NCBI RefSeq assembly: GCF_024679095.1
Contig: NC_066535.1
Span: 3,405,861-3,469,860 of the forward strand
DNA: 64,000 nucleotides
Direction of reading: 5' to 3'
Source: Eriocheir sinensis
Taxonomy: Eukaryota; Arthropoda; Malacostraca; Decapoda; Varunidae
The position numbers and the translations under genes are program-made. Shown one piece after another: positions 22,767 to 35,699 of the stretch (the first letter of the stretch is position 1; each line of letters starts with the position of its first letter). The notes beneath the pieces were generated by a model. That model ran no database searches, was not told the origin of the DNA, and saw only the letters and a list, made by a program, of their open reading frames with translations.

Positions 22767-24560
22767 CGTGTTCTTTTGTTCTTCTTGTTCTTGTTTTTCT
22801 TGTTCTTGTTCTTGTTCTTCTTGTTCTTGTTCTTGTTCTTGTTCTTCTTGTTCTTCTTCTCCTCTCTGTGTGTCTGTATTTGTTTTGTTCGTGTTCCTTT
22901 GTCAGTTTGTATCTCAACTTGTCTACTTTTTCTTTTCTTTTCTTCCTTTTTCTTTATCTACCTTTCCTTTTCTTTGTATCACTTTCCCTTTCATCCATTT
23001 ATTCATTCACTCATTGGCTCGTTTCTTTGTTCTTTTCTTTCTTTTTTTACATTCTATTTTCTTTTTCTTTCTTTCCTTTCTTCCTCTTTTTCTCTCTTAC
23101 TTCCTCTCTTCATTCCTTCATTATTCCTTCATTTATTCGATCGTTCTTTTATTTCCTTTCTTTATCTTCCTTCTGTTTATTTATCTCATTCATTTTCTTC
23201 TTTTTTCTATCCATTATCCTATTTGTTCTCCTGCTTTTCTTTTCTTCTTTTCCTTTTCTTTCCTTCTTTCTCGTTGGGGTTTTCTTTTCTTGTCTTTCAT
23301 TCTTTCCTTCATGTTTCCTCCTCATTCATTTTTGCTTCCTTTCTTTCACTATCTTATTCGTTTTCTTTCTTTTCTTTTCTTTTCCTTTTCCTTCATTCTT
23401 CTCGGCGTTTTCTTTTCTGTTTTCCATTATTTCCTTCATATTTCCTTCTCATTCATTTTTTCTTCCTTCCTTTTCATTATCTAATTCGCTTTCTTTCTTT
23501 TCTTTTCCATTTCCTTCATTCTTCTTGGCGTTTTCTTTTCTGTTTTCCATTCTTTCCTTCATATTTCCTTCTCAATCATTTTTTCTTCCTTCCTTTTCAT
23601 TATCTAATTCGCTTTCTTACTTTTCTTTTCCTTTTCCTTCATTCTTCTCGGGGTTTTCTTTTGTTTTCCATTATTTCCTTCATATTTCCTTCTCATTCAT
23701 TTTTTCTTCCTTCCATTTATTATTTTATTCGTTTTCTTGTTTTTTTATCTTCTTTTCCTTTTTCCCTTCATTCTTCTCTGCGTTTTCTTTTCTGTTTTCC
23801 ATTATTTCCTTCGTGTTTCCTCCACACAGTCTGGCCGTCAGTCTGTCTGTGGGTCTGTCTTCATCTCCATGGCAGTAAGTACAAGCTCTTCTTCTTTCCT
23901 TCTTCTTTTCCTCTCATGTCTTCCTTTCCTCTCTTCCTTTTCTTTCGTGTTCTTCTAATATTTTTTGTTTTCTTTTTCTTTTTTTGTTCTTTTTTCTTTG
24001 TTCTCTCATCTTTTCCTTGCATGCTTCCGTGTTTCCTGCTCTCCTTTCGTCCTTCCTTCCTTCCTTCCTTTCTTCCCTTCTGCTTTTCTTCCCTTTTTTC
24101 TTCCTTCCTTTCTTTTTCTTTCTTTCTTTTTAATTTTTTCTTTCTTTCTTTCTCCATTCCTTCCTCCCATCCTCTCTTTCTTCCTTCCTTCCTTTCTTCC
24201 TTTCTTCCTTCCTCTTCCTTCCTTCCTTCTTCCCATCCTTTCTTTCTTCCTGCCTTCCTTCCTTCCTTTCTTCCTTTCTTCCTTCCTATTCCTTCCTTCC
24301 TTCCTCCCATCCTTTCTTTCTTCCTGCCTCCCTTCCTTCCTTTCTTCCTTTCTTCCTTCCTATATTCCTTCCTTCCTTCCTCCCATCCTTTCTTTCTTCC
24401 TGCCTCCCTTCCTTCCTTTCTTCCTTCCTATATTCCTTTCTTCCTTCCTCCCATCCTTTCTTTCTTCCTGCCTCCCTTCCTGCCTTCCTTCCTTCCTTCC
24501 TTCCTTCCTTCCTTCATTTCCTTCCTCCCTATTTTGCACTACTCACATTTGATTTTTCTT
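22075..24560 (+). repeat. 2.5-kb pyrimidine-rich domain
   Basis: The plus strand is T/C-rich throughout: (TCC)n at 22081-22120, (CT)n at 22709-22763, (TTCTTG)n near 22775-22860, a 123-bp array (23270-23840) and (TTCC)n with units of about 70-80 bp at 24050-24520. Open frames over 500 codons are compositional. Confidence 0.92.
23270..23840 (+). repeat. 123-bp tandem array
   Basis: The block CTCGGCGTTTTCTTTTCTG recurs in variant form at 23401, 23524, 23647 and 23776. Each is followed by CCATTATTTCCTTCATATTT. A fifth, diverged unit starts near 23270. Confidence 0.93.
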
Positions 24561-24729
24561 ACCTTCTCATAATACCCATTCAACGCCTTTCCAGCAACTC
24601 CTCCTCCTCCTTCTCCTCCAGCTGTTCCACCTAATCTTCCTTCTTCATCACCTTTTTTTCTTGTTTTTATTCCCCTGGTTTCCCTCACGCGACGTAATTC
24701 TGGGAAGTGAAAGCAATCTCCTTTCTACG

Positions 24730-24732
<3 letters not shown>

Positions 24733-24772
<40 letters not shown>

Positions 24773-24810
24773 CTATTCTTTTCGCCATCCCATAATTTGA
24801 TCTTTGTTCT

Positions 24811-24870
<60 letters not shown>
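24733..24870 (+). repeat. Two (CT)n arrays at LINE 5' junction
   Basis: (CT)n at 24733-24769 and 24812-24870. The second touches the first base of CR1-like copy 2. Confidence 0.95.
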
Positions 24871-24873
<3 letters not shown>

Positions 24874-25054
24874 CACGTCCTTCCATCCCACCCGTGTAAA
24901 TAGACACCATACACCGCAACAGACTCGTAACATTGAACCCTCCAGTACCTCTATTACCAAGCTTCAAGATAACCTAAGAGTCCTTAGTTTCAATGCGCGT
25001 AGCCTAAGAAACAAATTTGATGAACTGCGATGTCTTGCTCTGACAAAACTTTGA

Positions 25055-25835
25055 CGTAATTGCTATAACCGAAACATTTATCGACACCACTAATATTGAT
25101 TTAAGTTCCGAATACAACATAGATGGCTACAGATTCTTCAACAATGATCGTGTAAACCGTAGATGGGGTGGTGTCGCCCTTTTTGTCAAAAGCTTCTTGC
25201 AACCTACTGACAAAACACCAAGAAACAGTAACGTTGAACATTTGTGCGTGCGAGTAAACATTGCAAAAGTCAATCTAAATATATCTGTCACTTACAGGCC
25301 TCCGGGGCAATCACTTGATGGCGATCTTGAAATGTACTGCGTCTTAAGGCAGTCACTTAATAACAGCGACTCACTGATACTAGGAGACTTTAACCTCCCC
25401 CATATCGACTGGGCGACACTGTCGGGTACAGAAGGTGAGTCCCATAGAATGATCGAATTTCTAGAGGAAAATTATCTAAGCCAAATGGTTTCTGAACCAA
25501 CTCGACAAAATAACATACTTGACCTTGTTATAGCGACCCAAGATAACCTAGTCAGTAATGTCACGGTAGGAGAACACCTCGGTTCCTGCGATCATAAACT
25601 AGTGCGCGTTGACATTAGAGCTCAAACATCGGTGACTGAAAATAAAGTTAAGGTGCCCAATTTCAAAAGAGCCAACTTCGTAGAAATCCGACGAAAACTA
25701 ATAGATATGCAACTATCAGATGACGGCAATGCAGAGGACGCCTGGCTAAACTTTAAAATCACTTACTCACTCAGCAGGACACATTTGTCCCTTGTGCGAA
25801 GCGAATTAACACTAATAAAGTCCACCTTGGTTTAA
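25055..25835 (+). pseudogene. LINE ORF2 endonuclease domain, frameshifted
   Basis: This frame encodes most of the apurinic-like endonuclease that nicks the target for target-primed reverse transcription. The catalytic-type blocks TET, GDFN and DH are present. The N-terminal SFNARS block lies in a different frame, ending near 25054. The join to the reverse transcriptase is broken near 25820. Members of this fold act with the reverse transcriptase in one polypeptide, so the breaks abolish the protein. Confidence 0.9.
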
Positions 25836-25869
25836 TAGCGAAATTAAACACTCAGTCAAGGAGAGAAAA

Positions 25870-27249
25870 TTGTCTTACAGGTTAAAGAAAGACCAAAGCA
25901 CGCCCGAAAACATTAGACTTTACAATGATGCAAGGCGACGAGTAAAAAGATTAGTGCATCAGGCAAAGCGTAGATATGAAGAAAATATTGCAGCCAACTG
26001 TAAAAATAATCCGAAATCCTTCTTCAGTTACATAAACAACAGAAAGGCGATCAGAAGTGGAATTGGACCTTTAACAAACAGCGACGGTGCACTAGTGACT
26101 GACAGCCAACACGTTGCAAACCTATTAAATAATTACTTTTCCTCGGTGTTTAATAATAACAGTCCTCCCACCACCACCACCAACACCAGTACTAATGTAA
26201 ATCCCGAGCATGCATTGTCTAACTTTGAAATAAAACCCGATGAAGTCCTTAAAGCCCTCAAATCACTTAAAACAAATAAAAGTCCTGGACCTGATAAAGT
26301 ATATCCAACTCTGCTGAAAGAAACAAAGAGCGAAATACTCTTCTCCCTTACAACCGTATTCAATATGTCCTTGCGACAAGGCATTGTCCCTTCAGATTGG
26401 AAAAAGGCTAACGTGACACCGATTTTTAAGAAAGGAGACAAAAAAGTACCAGGTAATTACAGGCCCATTAGTCTAACTTCGGTTGTAGGTAAGCTACTTG
26501 AGGGCATAATTAGAGACAAAATTGTGAGTTACCTTGAAAGCCACTCATTAATTGGGGACTCACAACATGGCTTCCGAAACAAAAGATCCTGCCTATCAAA
26601 TCTATTAACCTTTTATAACGACCTCTTCACTGTTTATGACGTAACCAAATCACTGGACGTAGTCTATCTTGATTTCCAGAAAGCGTTTGATAAAGTCCCG
26701 CATCATAAATTACTTTACAAATTAAAGCAAATAGGTATTGACGGTCAGGTAAACCAATGGATTGCGAATTGGTTGAGCAACAGACAACAAAGAGTAGTGA
26801 TTGACGGATTTAACTCCGAGTGGGCGCCGGTCACTAGTGGTGTCCCTCAGGGCTCGGTTCTTGGCCCAGTGCTCTTCATTATTTACATCAACGACGTGGA
26901 TGTTGGACTCAATAACCGCATTAGTAAATTTGCAGACGACACAAAGATTGGTAACTCGGTTCTCACTGACGAAGACAGGCAAAGCCTCCAAGAGGATTTG
27001 CACAAAATTTCAGCTTGGTCGGATAGATGGGAGATGCCCTTTAACGTAGACAAGTGCCAGGTCCTTCAAGTTGGAACGAGGAATAAGAAGTTTGATTACG
27101 AAATGCGCGGCGTTAAACTCAAAAGCGTTCAATGCGTCAAGGACTTGGGGGTCAAAATAGCGTCAAACCTCAAATTCTCACAGCAATGCATCGATGCAGC
27201 AAATAAAGCGAACAGAATGTTGGGCTTCATTAAAGAAACTTTTATTTAA
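25870..27249 (+). pseudogene. LINE ORF2 reverse transcriptase domain
   Basis: An open stretch of 459 codons holding all the main reverse transcriptase blocks, including FADD in place of YADD at the active site, which is normal in CR1-like elements. The C-terminal domain continues at 27298-27735 in the same frame after two compensating indels around 27240-27280. The first Met is an arbitrary point within the domain, not a natural start. Confidence 0.92.
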
Positions 27250-27863
27250 GAATAAAGATGTAATACTCCGCTCTACAACAGTTTAGTCAGACCCCACTTG
27301 GAATATGCGGTACAGTTTTGGTCTCCCCACCATGCAAAGGATATTGCTAAATTAGAAGGTGTTCAGCGTCGGGCAACGAAAATGATCCCTTCCTTGCGCA
27401 ACAAATCCTACGAAGAAAGGCTTTCTACCCTTAACATGTTCTCTCTTGAGAAACGTCGCCTCCGAGGAAAATTGATCGAATGTTTTAAAATACTTAATGG
27501 TTTCACGAATGTAGACAGATCAACATTGTTTATGATCGATGACACTTTGCGCACGAGGAACAATGGCGTAAAACTCAGATGTAGACAAGTAAATTCAGAC
27601 TGCACCAAATTTTTCTTCACCAACGTTGTAGTGCGAGAATGGAATAAGCTCCCACCATCAGTGGTCCAGTGTAACACGATTGACTCCTTCAAAAATAAGC
27701 TCGACCGTTACTTCCTTCAACTTAATATCAACTAGAGTAGAAGTGCAACGTTTTGGAGTCTTCTGATTAATGTAAAATCACTTAGGTTTAAGGACAGACC
27801 ACCAAGTCTGGACCATGGGGTCTGTGTGGTCTGATTTTCTATGTAAATCTATGTAAATCTATG

Positions 27864-28718
<855 letters not shown>

Positions 28719-28739
28719 AAAGAGACTCCCTCCATTCCT

Positions 28740-30240
28740 CCTTTTGGTCCTCCTCCTCCTCCTCCTCCTCCTTCTCTGGATCCTCAGGTGGACGATATTT
28801 TCACGTGTCTTGTTTGGGCGCCGTGACCAGGGAATATATTTTTTTTACCTTCACTTTTTTTCCTCTTCTCTATTCCCACCGAGCTGCGTCCCTCTCTCCT
28901 CCTCCTCCTCCTCCTCCTCCTCCTCCTCCTCCTCCTCTTCCATCCTTTATTTATTTATTTTATTTTTTGTTGCTTTAGTGCTCTTTCGTGGTGACTGCTG
29001 CTGCTATTTTTTCTCTCTTTCTTTTTCTCTCTTTATTTCTCTCTATCTATCTATCTCTCTTTTTTGTTTTTAGTTTGTTTATGCTCTTATTTGTTTTGTT
29101 TGTTTGATTCGTTTATTGATGTTTGTTTTTCTTATTGCTTTTATTTCTTTACCTTATACTTCCCTTCTTTCGTCTATTGCTGTTTCCTTATATTACTTTT
29201 CTTATAATTGTATTTCCCCCATTTACTACAGTGCTTCATGTTGCTACTAACAAACATGTCTTTCTTTCTTATTCTCTCTGGTTCATTTCTCTCTATAACA
29301 CTTTTCTTTATCACTTTAGCTATATCAGTTTTTCTTTCTTCATATATATTTTTCAGTGCAATTAGCGAACAAGAATATCACGTCCTTTATTTCTTTCCTT
29401 ATTTACTCTTTCAATATTTTTTTACGTTCCCATTCGTTTTTTTCTTAGTTGGTCTTCTAAACTTCTCTTTCTCCTTTCCGTTCTCCTTGTCCTTATTTGC
29501 TCTGTTAACATTATTTTTTTCCTTCCCGGTCTTCTTTCTCTTATTTACTTTTCCAACATTCTTTTTCTCCACTCCATTCTTCTTTTCCGTATCTACCCTT
29601 CTAACCTTCTTTCTTCCTTCCCGTTTTACTTTTCCTTATCTACTCTCCTAACCTTTTTTTTTCTTCCTCGTTCTCATTTTCCTTATTTACTTTTCCAACA
29701 CTTCCTTTCCTTCCCTTTTTCCTTCCTCCTTTCTCTCCTCCACCCGGCTTTATGGTGAGTCTGAGGAAGGCATTCTGGGAGGCGTGTCGGCGCTGGTGCT
29801 GGTCTTGAGGGACACTGGACCGCCCTCTGCCATCTTCTCTCCTCTCCTTCCCTTTCCTCTTCGCCGCCCACCCTCCCTCTCTTCTTCCCTCTTTGCAATG
29901 TTCGTCTCCTCTCTCTCTCTATCTTCGTCTCTGCCTCTCCTCTTTGGTGCTCTTATCTCCTCCTTTCTCCTCCTATGCTTGTCTTCCTTTGCCTTCCTCT
30001 GTTTTGGTTTTATTTTTGCTTTTTCTGTTTTTTTTATTTTCTTCTTTTGCTCTTCTTATCTTCATTTCTCTTTTCGTTTTTTTTTTTCTGCCTTTTGTTT
30101 ATCGTTTTCTCGCCTCTTCTCTCTTCTCCTTTTCCTTTCTCTTTTTTTCTCTTCGTTTTCCTCAGTACCATCATTCGCTCCTCTCTGTTACTCTCTGTCT
30201 TCTCACTTACCCTCTCCATTCTCTCTTCTCTGTTTTCTTG
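28740..30240 (+). repeat. Pyrimidine/T-rich low-complexity DNA
   Basis: (CTC)n at 28747-28772 and 28893-28937, then about 1.2 kb of T-rich sequence with CTTTC-type motifs. Open frames on the plus strand are compositional. Confidence 0.75.
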
Positions 30241-31106
30241 TTATTACCTCCGCCAGCGAAGTTGGAGGAGATTATATTTTCGGTCCGGTCAGTATGTTTA
30301 TTTGTTAGTTTGTTCGTTCGTTAACAGTCTCCTGTGCACAGTTTTGCGGATATCTCAACCAATTTTTCAGGGAAACTTCGTGTCCATCCAGAATAGAAGC
30401 CATTAATTTTTTTATGTCAAAGGTCAAAGTCAAGGTCGCATAAAACGTCTGATTGGCCATAACTTCGGTTCTCGTCATCGTAGAGACTTCAGACTTGGTT
30501 CATATTTTAGCTCATGGAAAGACACACCTTGCATGACCTTGACATTTGACCTTGACCTCGAAAAATTCGCCCAAGGTCAAAGTTTCCCAAAAAATGGAGT
30601 TTCATCAAATTTCGTAACAAATGCTTCCATATGATGCGAGTCCATCCAGAATAGAACCCTTTAAAATTTTTATGTCAAAGGTCAAAGGTCATGGTCAAGG
30701 TCGCACAAAACGTCAGATTGGCCATAACTTCGGTTCTCTTCATCGTAGAGACTTTAAACTTGGTTCATATTTTAGCTCATGGAAAGACGCACCTTGCATG
30801 ACCTTGACCTTGACCTTGACCTTTGACTTTGACCTCGAAAAGTTCGCCCAAGGTCAAAGTTTCGAAAAAATAGAATTTCGTCAAATTTCTAAACAAATGC
30901 TTTCATATGATGCACCTTGCATGGCCTTGACCTTGACCTTGACCTCGAAAAGTTCACCCAAGGTCAGAGTCTCCAAAAAAATAGAATTTCATCAAATTTC
31001 GGAACAAATGCTTTCATTTGATGCATAGATCACAGTTGATGCCCATACCAATTTTTCAGGACGATCTTTAGCGGAGCTGTGCACTCTCCGAGTGCTATGC
31101 GTCTAG
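30241..31106 (+). mobile_element. Short non-autonomous repeat rich in AGGTCA motifs
   Basis: Starts TTATTACCTCCGCCAGCGAA and ends near CACTCTCCGAGTGCTATGCG. From memory, repeats with this ACCTCCGCCA...GGAGATTAT start and CTCTCCGAGTGCT end are common in molluscs and other marine invertebrates. An internal unit of about 259 bp (GTCCATCCAGAATAGAA at 30381 and 30640) is repeated twice plus a partial. Each unit has runs of AAGGTCA/TGACCTT half-sites. No coding capacity. Confidence 0.7.
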
Positions 31107-31194
31107 TTTTTTGTTTCTTTTTCTTTTCATTCCTTTACTCCTCTTCGTTCTCCTTCACACCACCCTTCGCTCTCCTACGTTCTCTGTTTTTTGG

Positions 31195-32100
<906 letters not shown>

Positions 32101-32670
32101 CATTTCCACGGCCATGGCTCGGTTCCGCCTCTACACATGCTGCTAGTTAGTCTTTATGGCCGTAATTGCCCCCCTCGTGTTGTTGCTGATGCTGTTGTTG
32201 ATGGTGGTGATGCTGGTGGTGATGGTTATGGTGGTGATGTTGATGGGGTGATCGTGTTGTTATTTATTGGTGCTGTTTCTCTTGTCTTCTCTCCTCTTCT
32301 GTTTTTCTTTGTCTTGTTTTGTTTTGTGTTGTTGTTTTTTGTTTTCTCTTCTCTTCGTTTTTCTTAGTGCCATCATTTGCTCTTTTATGTTTGGCTCTTT
32401 TTTGTTTCCCTCTCTCCTCTACTTTTTCGTTTACTTCTTTTTTTTTCTTGTTTTTGTTCTTGTTTTTGTTTTTCTTCTTCCTCTCCTTGTTCTTTTTGTT
32501 CTTCTTGTTCTTGTTCTTCTTTTTCCTCTTCTTGTTCTTGTTCTTTTTGTTCTTGTTCTTCTTGTTCTTGTTTTTGTTCTTGATCTTCTTCTTCTCTGTT
32601 CTCTTGTCCTTTTCAGCTCTCCATTACCTTCTCCCTTCTTCTCTGTCCTAATGTTCTTTCTGGTTCTCCT
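32101..32670. repeat. GGT-rich and (TTCTTG)n low-complexity DNA
   Basis: GATGGTGGT-type repeats at 32180-32245 and (TTCTTG)n/(TTTTTG) runs at 32440-32595, similar in type to those near 22775. No gene. Confidence 0.8.
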
Positions 32671-33414
32671 TTTCTTACTACTACTACTACTACTACTATT
32701 ACTACTATTACCACTACTACTAACCTACTACTACTACTACTACTACTACTACTATAAGTCTGTTCACTTAAGCTAGATTCCTGGCGCCTAGGCAGGTTGG
32801 TAAGCTTGCAGCTGATTGGCTGCTCCGCTCTCCCGCTAACACTCATATCGGACCACATCTTGCATGCTCGAGTGAGACATGTTTCTTTATTATATGTCAT
32901 AGCTCACCTCACATACGAGATAGCCAGTTTTGGTTGACACCATCAGACTCAGCAGTGACTGTAGAATCAAGATGTATTTTAAAAACTCGACAAAACAAAT
33001 AAGAAAATGGTATTACGATGAGTTGAATCGTGAAGATGTTAAAAAAATGTTTATAACATGTTTTACTTATGCTCGCTGTTTTCAACAGTTGTTCATTGAC
33101 TGCAGAAATATATTATTACGTTACGTAGGAAAATCTCTCGTGAACACGATAGTGTGATCAGAATGCAGATAAAGCTCCACGTATTGAAAACACAGAGTTA
33201 TTTATAGCAACATTTCACTCGACGCAACCATCACGGCGCGCGACACGCTATATGATGATATTAAAAAAAGTGAGAGTCGCGCGCCGTGATGGTTGCATAT
33301 GAGTGTTAGCGGGGAGAGCGGGCACAATAAATCATGTCAGCTTAAACCTTTGCCAAGGCGCATTAGATCTATTTCAAGTGAACAGACTATACTACTACTA
33401 CTACAACAACAACA

Positions 33415-33446
<32 letters not shown>

Positions 33447-33448
33447 AG
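32671..33448 (+). repeat. (TAC)n array interrupted by an inverted-repeat element
   Basis: (TAC)n at 32671-32755 and again at 33389-33448, same strand on both sides. The element between is listed separately. Confidence 0.9.
32756..33388. mobile_element. ~630-bp inverted-repeat element in (TAC)n
   Basis: The left end AGTCTGTTCACTTAAG and the right end, read on the minus strand as AGTCTGTTCACTTGAA, match. The similarity runs about 95 bp inward to GCTAACACTCATAT on both arms, with internal mismatches. Inside, 33224-33244 and 33276-33296 are a perfect 21-bp inverted pair around a 31-base loop. A 75-codon frame at 32930-33157 has no recognised domain. Interpreted as a non-autonomous DNA transposon; a target duplication cannot be told from the flanking repeat. 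Confidence 0.75.
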
Positions 33449-33569
33449 TTATCTTCTTTTTATTTCTCTTCTTTTTCTTATTATTTCATTTGCTTATATA
33501 TTTGTTTGTTTGTGTATCCGTTTATTCTACTTTTATCCCTTGGTTGTTCTTACTTAAGAGGTTAGGTTT

Positions 33570-33606
33570 GATTGTTATGTTATGTTATGTTATGTTATGT
33601 TATGTT
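33570..33606 (+). repeat. (GTTAT)n pentanucleotide repeat
   Basis: About seven units of GTTAT. Confidence 0.93.
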
Positions 33607-33900
33607 AGTCTAGGTCAGGTTTGGTTAGGATTGAGCCGTCACTTCTGTCATCCTAAAAGTACCGCCAACCGCAACCTATCTAACCCGCTACCCCTAAACC
33701 TACCTTTCAACCAGCAACCCAACACCCCTTCAACCCAAAATCATCAACTAGCAACTTCCAACCACCAACCTGCTTCCCATAACTATCAACCCTCCTTCCT
33801 ACCTTGCATTTTTAACCGCTCATATCAAGACACCTCTCCACCCAAACTTGACCTCTCTTTTGGCCACTCTACTTTATTTATAGGAACATTTCTTAGTTTT
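33607..33900. other. Unique/AACC-rich spacer
   Basis: Contains loosely repeated CCAACC and CAACCC words that foreshadow the 22-bp array beyond. No gene seen. Confidence 0.4.
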
Positions 33901-33904
33901 TTTT

Positions 33905-33955
33905 TGTTCTCACTTGTTTTTGCCCTTGAGCTGCTTTCTTTACTGTAAAAAAAAA
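33905..33955 (+). mobile_element. 3' end of family-B LINE, 5'-truncated
   Basis: TTGCCCTTGAGCTGC then TTTACTGTAAAAAA matches the tail of the LINE at 41670-44470. Sense +. It ends in an A run next to the 22-bp array. Confidence 0.65.
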
Positions 33956-33964
33956 AGAATTGAA

Positions 33965-34370
33965 TCTCCCCGCAACCCTAGCTACCTACTCAACCCGCAA
34001 CCCTTCTACCATCAACCCGCAACCCTCTTACCGCCAACCCGCAACCCTCTTACCGTCAACCCGCAACCCTCTACCGCCAACCCACAACCCTCTTACTGTC
34101 AACCCGCAACCATCTTACCGCCAACCCGCAACCCTCCTACCGCCAACCCGCAACCCTCTTACCGTCAACCCGCAACCCTCCTACCGCCAACCCGCAACCC
34201 ACTTACCGTCAACCCGCAACCATCTTACCGTCAACCCGCAACCATCTTACCGCCAACCCGCAACCCTCTTACCGTCAACCCGTAACCCTCCTACCGCCAA
34301 CCCGAAACCCTCCTACCGCCAACCCGCAACCTTCCTATCGCCAACCCGCAACCCTTCTTCCGTCTACCAG
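33965..34370 (+). repeat. 22-bp minisatellite
   Basis: About 18 units of CCGCCAACCCGCAACCCTCT-type sequence with T/C and C/A variants. Three units make 66 bp, so a repeating 22-residue open frame rich in N, P, Q, R and T appears in more than one frame. That marks it as non-genic. Confidence 0.95.
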
Positions 34371-34574
34371 TTCTTCTCCTCTCCCAACCAGCTTTCCACT
34401 CCACCGCCGCCGCCACCGCCCCCGCCGCCGCATCGGGTTGGCAACAGTGGCGGCACTCTATCATAACTGACTAATTTCCCCAACCAAATATTTGTGAACG
34501 ACGGTCTAGCTGTAACTGGCTCTAAATTGGCAATTAATTCCGTGGTGGCCCTCCAAGTCAGCGTGTGTGGGCGA
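34371..34574. other. Short unique island
   Basis: A (CCG)n-like run at 34395-34430 followed by balanced sequence with GGCAATTAATTCCG. No gene recognised. Confidence 0.35.
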
Positions 34575-35040
34575 GTGGACTTGAGGCGACCAATAGTTTT
34601 TTTTATCATCTTTTCATTCACATTTTTTTTCCATATACATTTTTTCCTGGTTTCATTTGTGGTCTTTTTGTAGTGGTCGGTGTCATGTGGTAATGGTTTC
34701 ATATTTTGTTTCTTATGGAGTGGACTTGAGGCGACCAATAGTTTTTTTTTTTTATCATCTTTTCATTCACATTTTTTTTCCATTAACATTTTTTCCCTGA
34801 TTTCATTTTTGGTCTTTTTGTGGCGGTCGGTCTCATGTGGCGGTGGTTTCAAGTTTTGTTTCTTATGGAGTGGAGTTGAGGCGAGCAATAGTTTTTTTTA
34901 TCATCTTTTCATTCACATTTTTTTCCATTCACATTTTTCTTCTGATTTAATTTTTGATCCTTTATTTTTGTTGGTCGGTTTCTTGTGGTGGTGGTTTCGA
35001 TTTTTTTTAAATGGAGTTACCTTGAGGCTTTTTTTCATTT
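34575..35040 (+). repeat. ~145-150-bp tandem array
   Basis: GAGGCGACCAATAGTTTTTT recurs at 34583 and 34728, and with one change (GCGAGCAATAG) at 34878. A partial fourth copy is near 35024. Units share TTTTCATTCACATTTTTTTT. Confidence 0.9.
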
Positions 35041-35050
35041 TTTCATTTAC

Positions 35051-35180
<130 letters not shown>

Positions 35181-35279
35181 TTTTTTCTACATATTTTCAT
35201 TTCGGTCTCTTTTTTGTGGTGGCTGGTGTCTTGTGGTCTGGCAGTGGTTTCTCGAGTTTTTTCTTTTAATGGTGTCTCC

Positions 35280-35311
<32 letters not shown>

Positions 35312-35699
35312 GAACTTTTTTTTTGCTTATATTTTGTTTCCATTTTTATCCTCTGTAATGGTCATCGTTGCCATGTTCCGTTTTGTTCCGTTTTGCATGT
35401 GTGACCTCGACCCTGTTTTGGCGTTGCTCTTCCTCCTCCTCCTCCTCCCAGACCAGTGTTGTGTCCTCCTTTTCATATTCATTCTTATTCAATATATACA
35501 TTGGTTAGTGGTTGTTGTTGGGTTTGTTGTCGCGTTTCCATTATTGCTTCTTCTTCTTTATGTATTTTTTTATATAGTTGACCACGAGCTCGTATTGCGT
35601 TCTTCCTCTTCTTGATTCAGCGTTTTTCTTTTCTTTTATTTTCGTATTGGTCGTATTTTATGGTGGTGGAGGTCAAGCTTTCATTACCAGCTTTTTACA
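35181..35699. other. T-rich unique DNA
   Basis: Low-complexity T-rich sequence with small (CCT)n runs near 35285 and 35430. No gene recognised. Confidence 0.4.

Larger units (their letters stand above)
24871..27868 (+). mobile_element. CR1-like LINE with endonuclease and reverse transcriptase (family A, copy 2)
   Basis: A 3.0-kb non-LTR retrotransposon, the most complete in the window, holding nearly all of ORF2; no ORF1 is seen. The endonuclease blocks appear in order: SFNARSLRNK, ITETF, TYRPPG, LGDFN (near 25380) and CDHKLV. The reverse transcriptase follows: KSPGPDKVYP, NYRPISLTSVVGKLL, LDFQKAFDKVPHHKLL (motif A), GVPQGSVLGPVLF (26838-26876), FADDTKIG (26929-26952) and LVRPHLEYAVQFWS. Frame breaks lie near 25054, 25820 and 27240, the last restored by a second indel, so it is a dead copy. 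The 3' end has three ATGTAAATCT decamers (27841-27870) and no poly(A), as in CR1-type LINEs, and continues into (CT)n. Confidence 0.95.

Noticed and set aside
22148..24572. Open frames of 570-600 codons rich in F, S, L and P
   Set aside because: They lie wholly in pyrimidine-rich repeats, overlap each other in several frames, and contain tandem-period residues. Composition alone removes stops.
25054..27249. Active, intact LINE
   Set aside because: At least three frame breaks separate the endonuclease, reverse transcriptase and C-terminal parts, and no ORF1 is present.
32930..33157. 75-codon frame as a transposase remnant
   Set aside because: No catalytic pattern or helix-turn-helix that I can identify. 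It is too short to assign.
33965..34370. CRISPR-like array
   Set aside because: Head-to-tail units with no unique spacers, in eukaryotic sequence. The same applies to the 18-, 19-, 53- and 73-bp arrays.
33914..34466. Frames rich in N, P, Q, R and T over the 22-bp array
   Set aside because: Two frames are open at once and repeat every 66 bp, as a 22-bp unit dictates.
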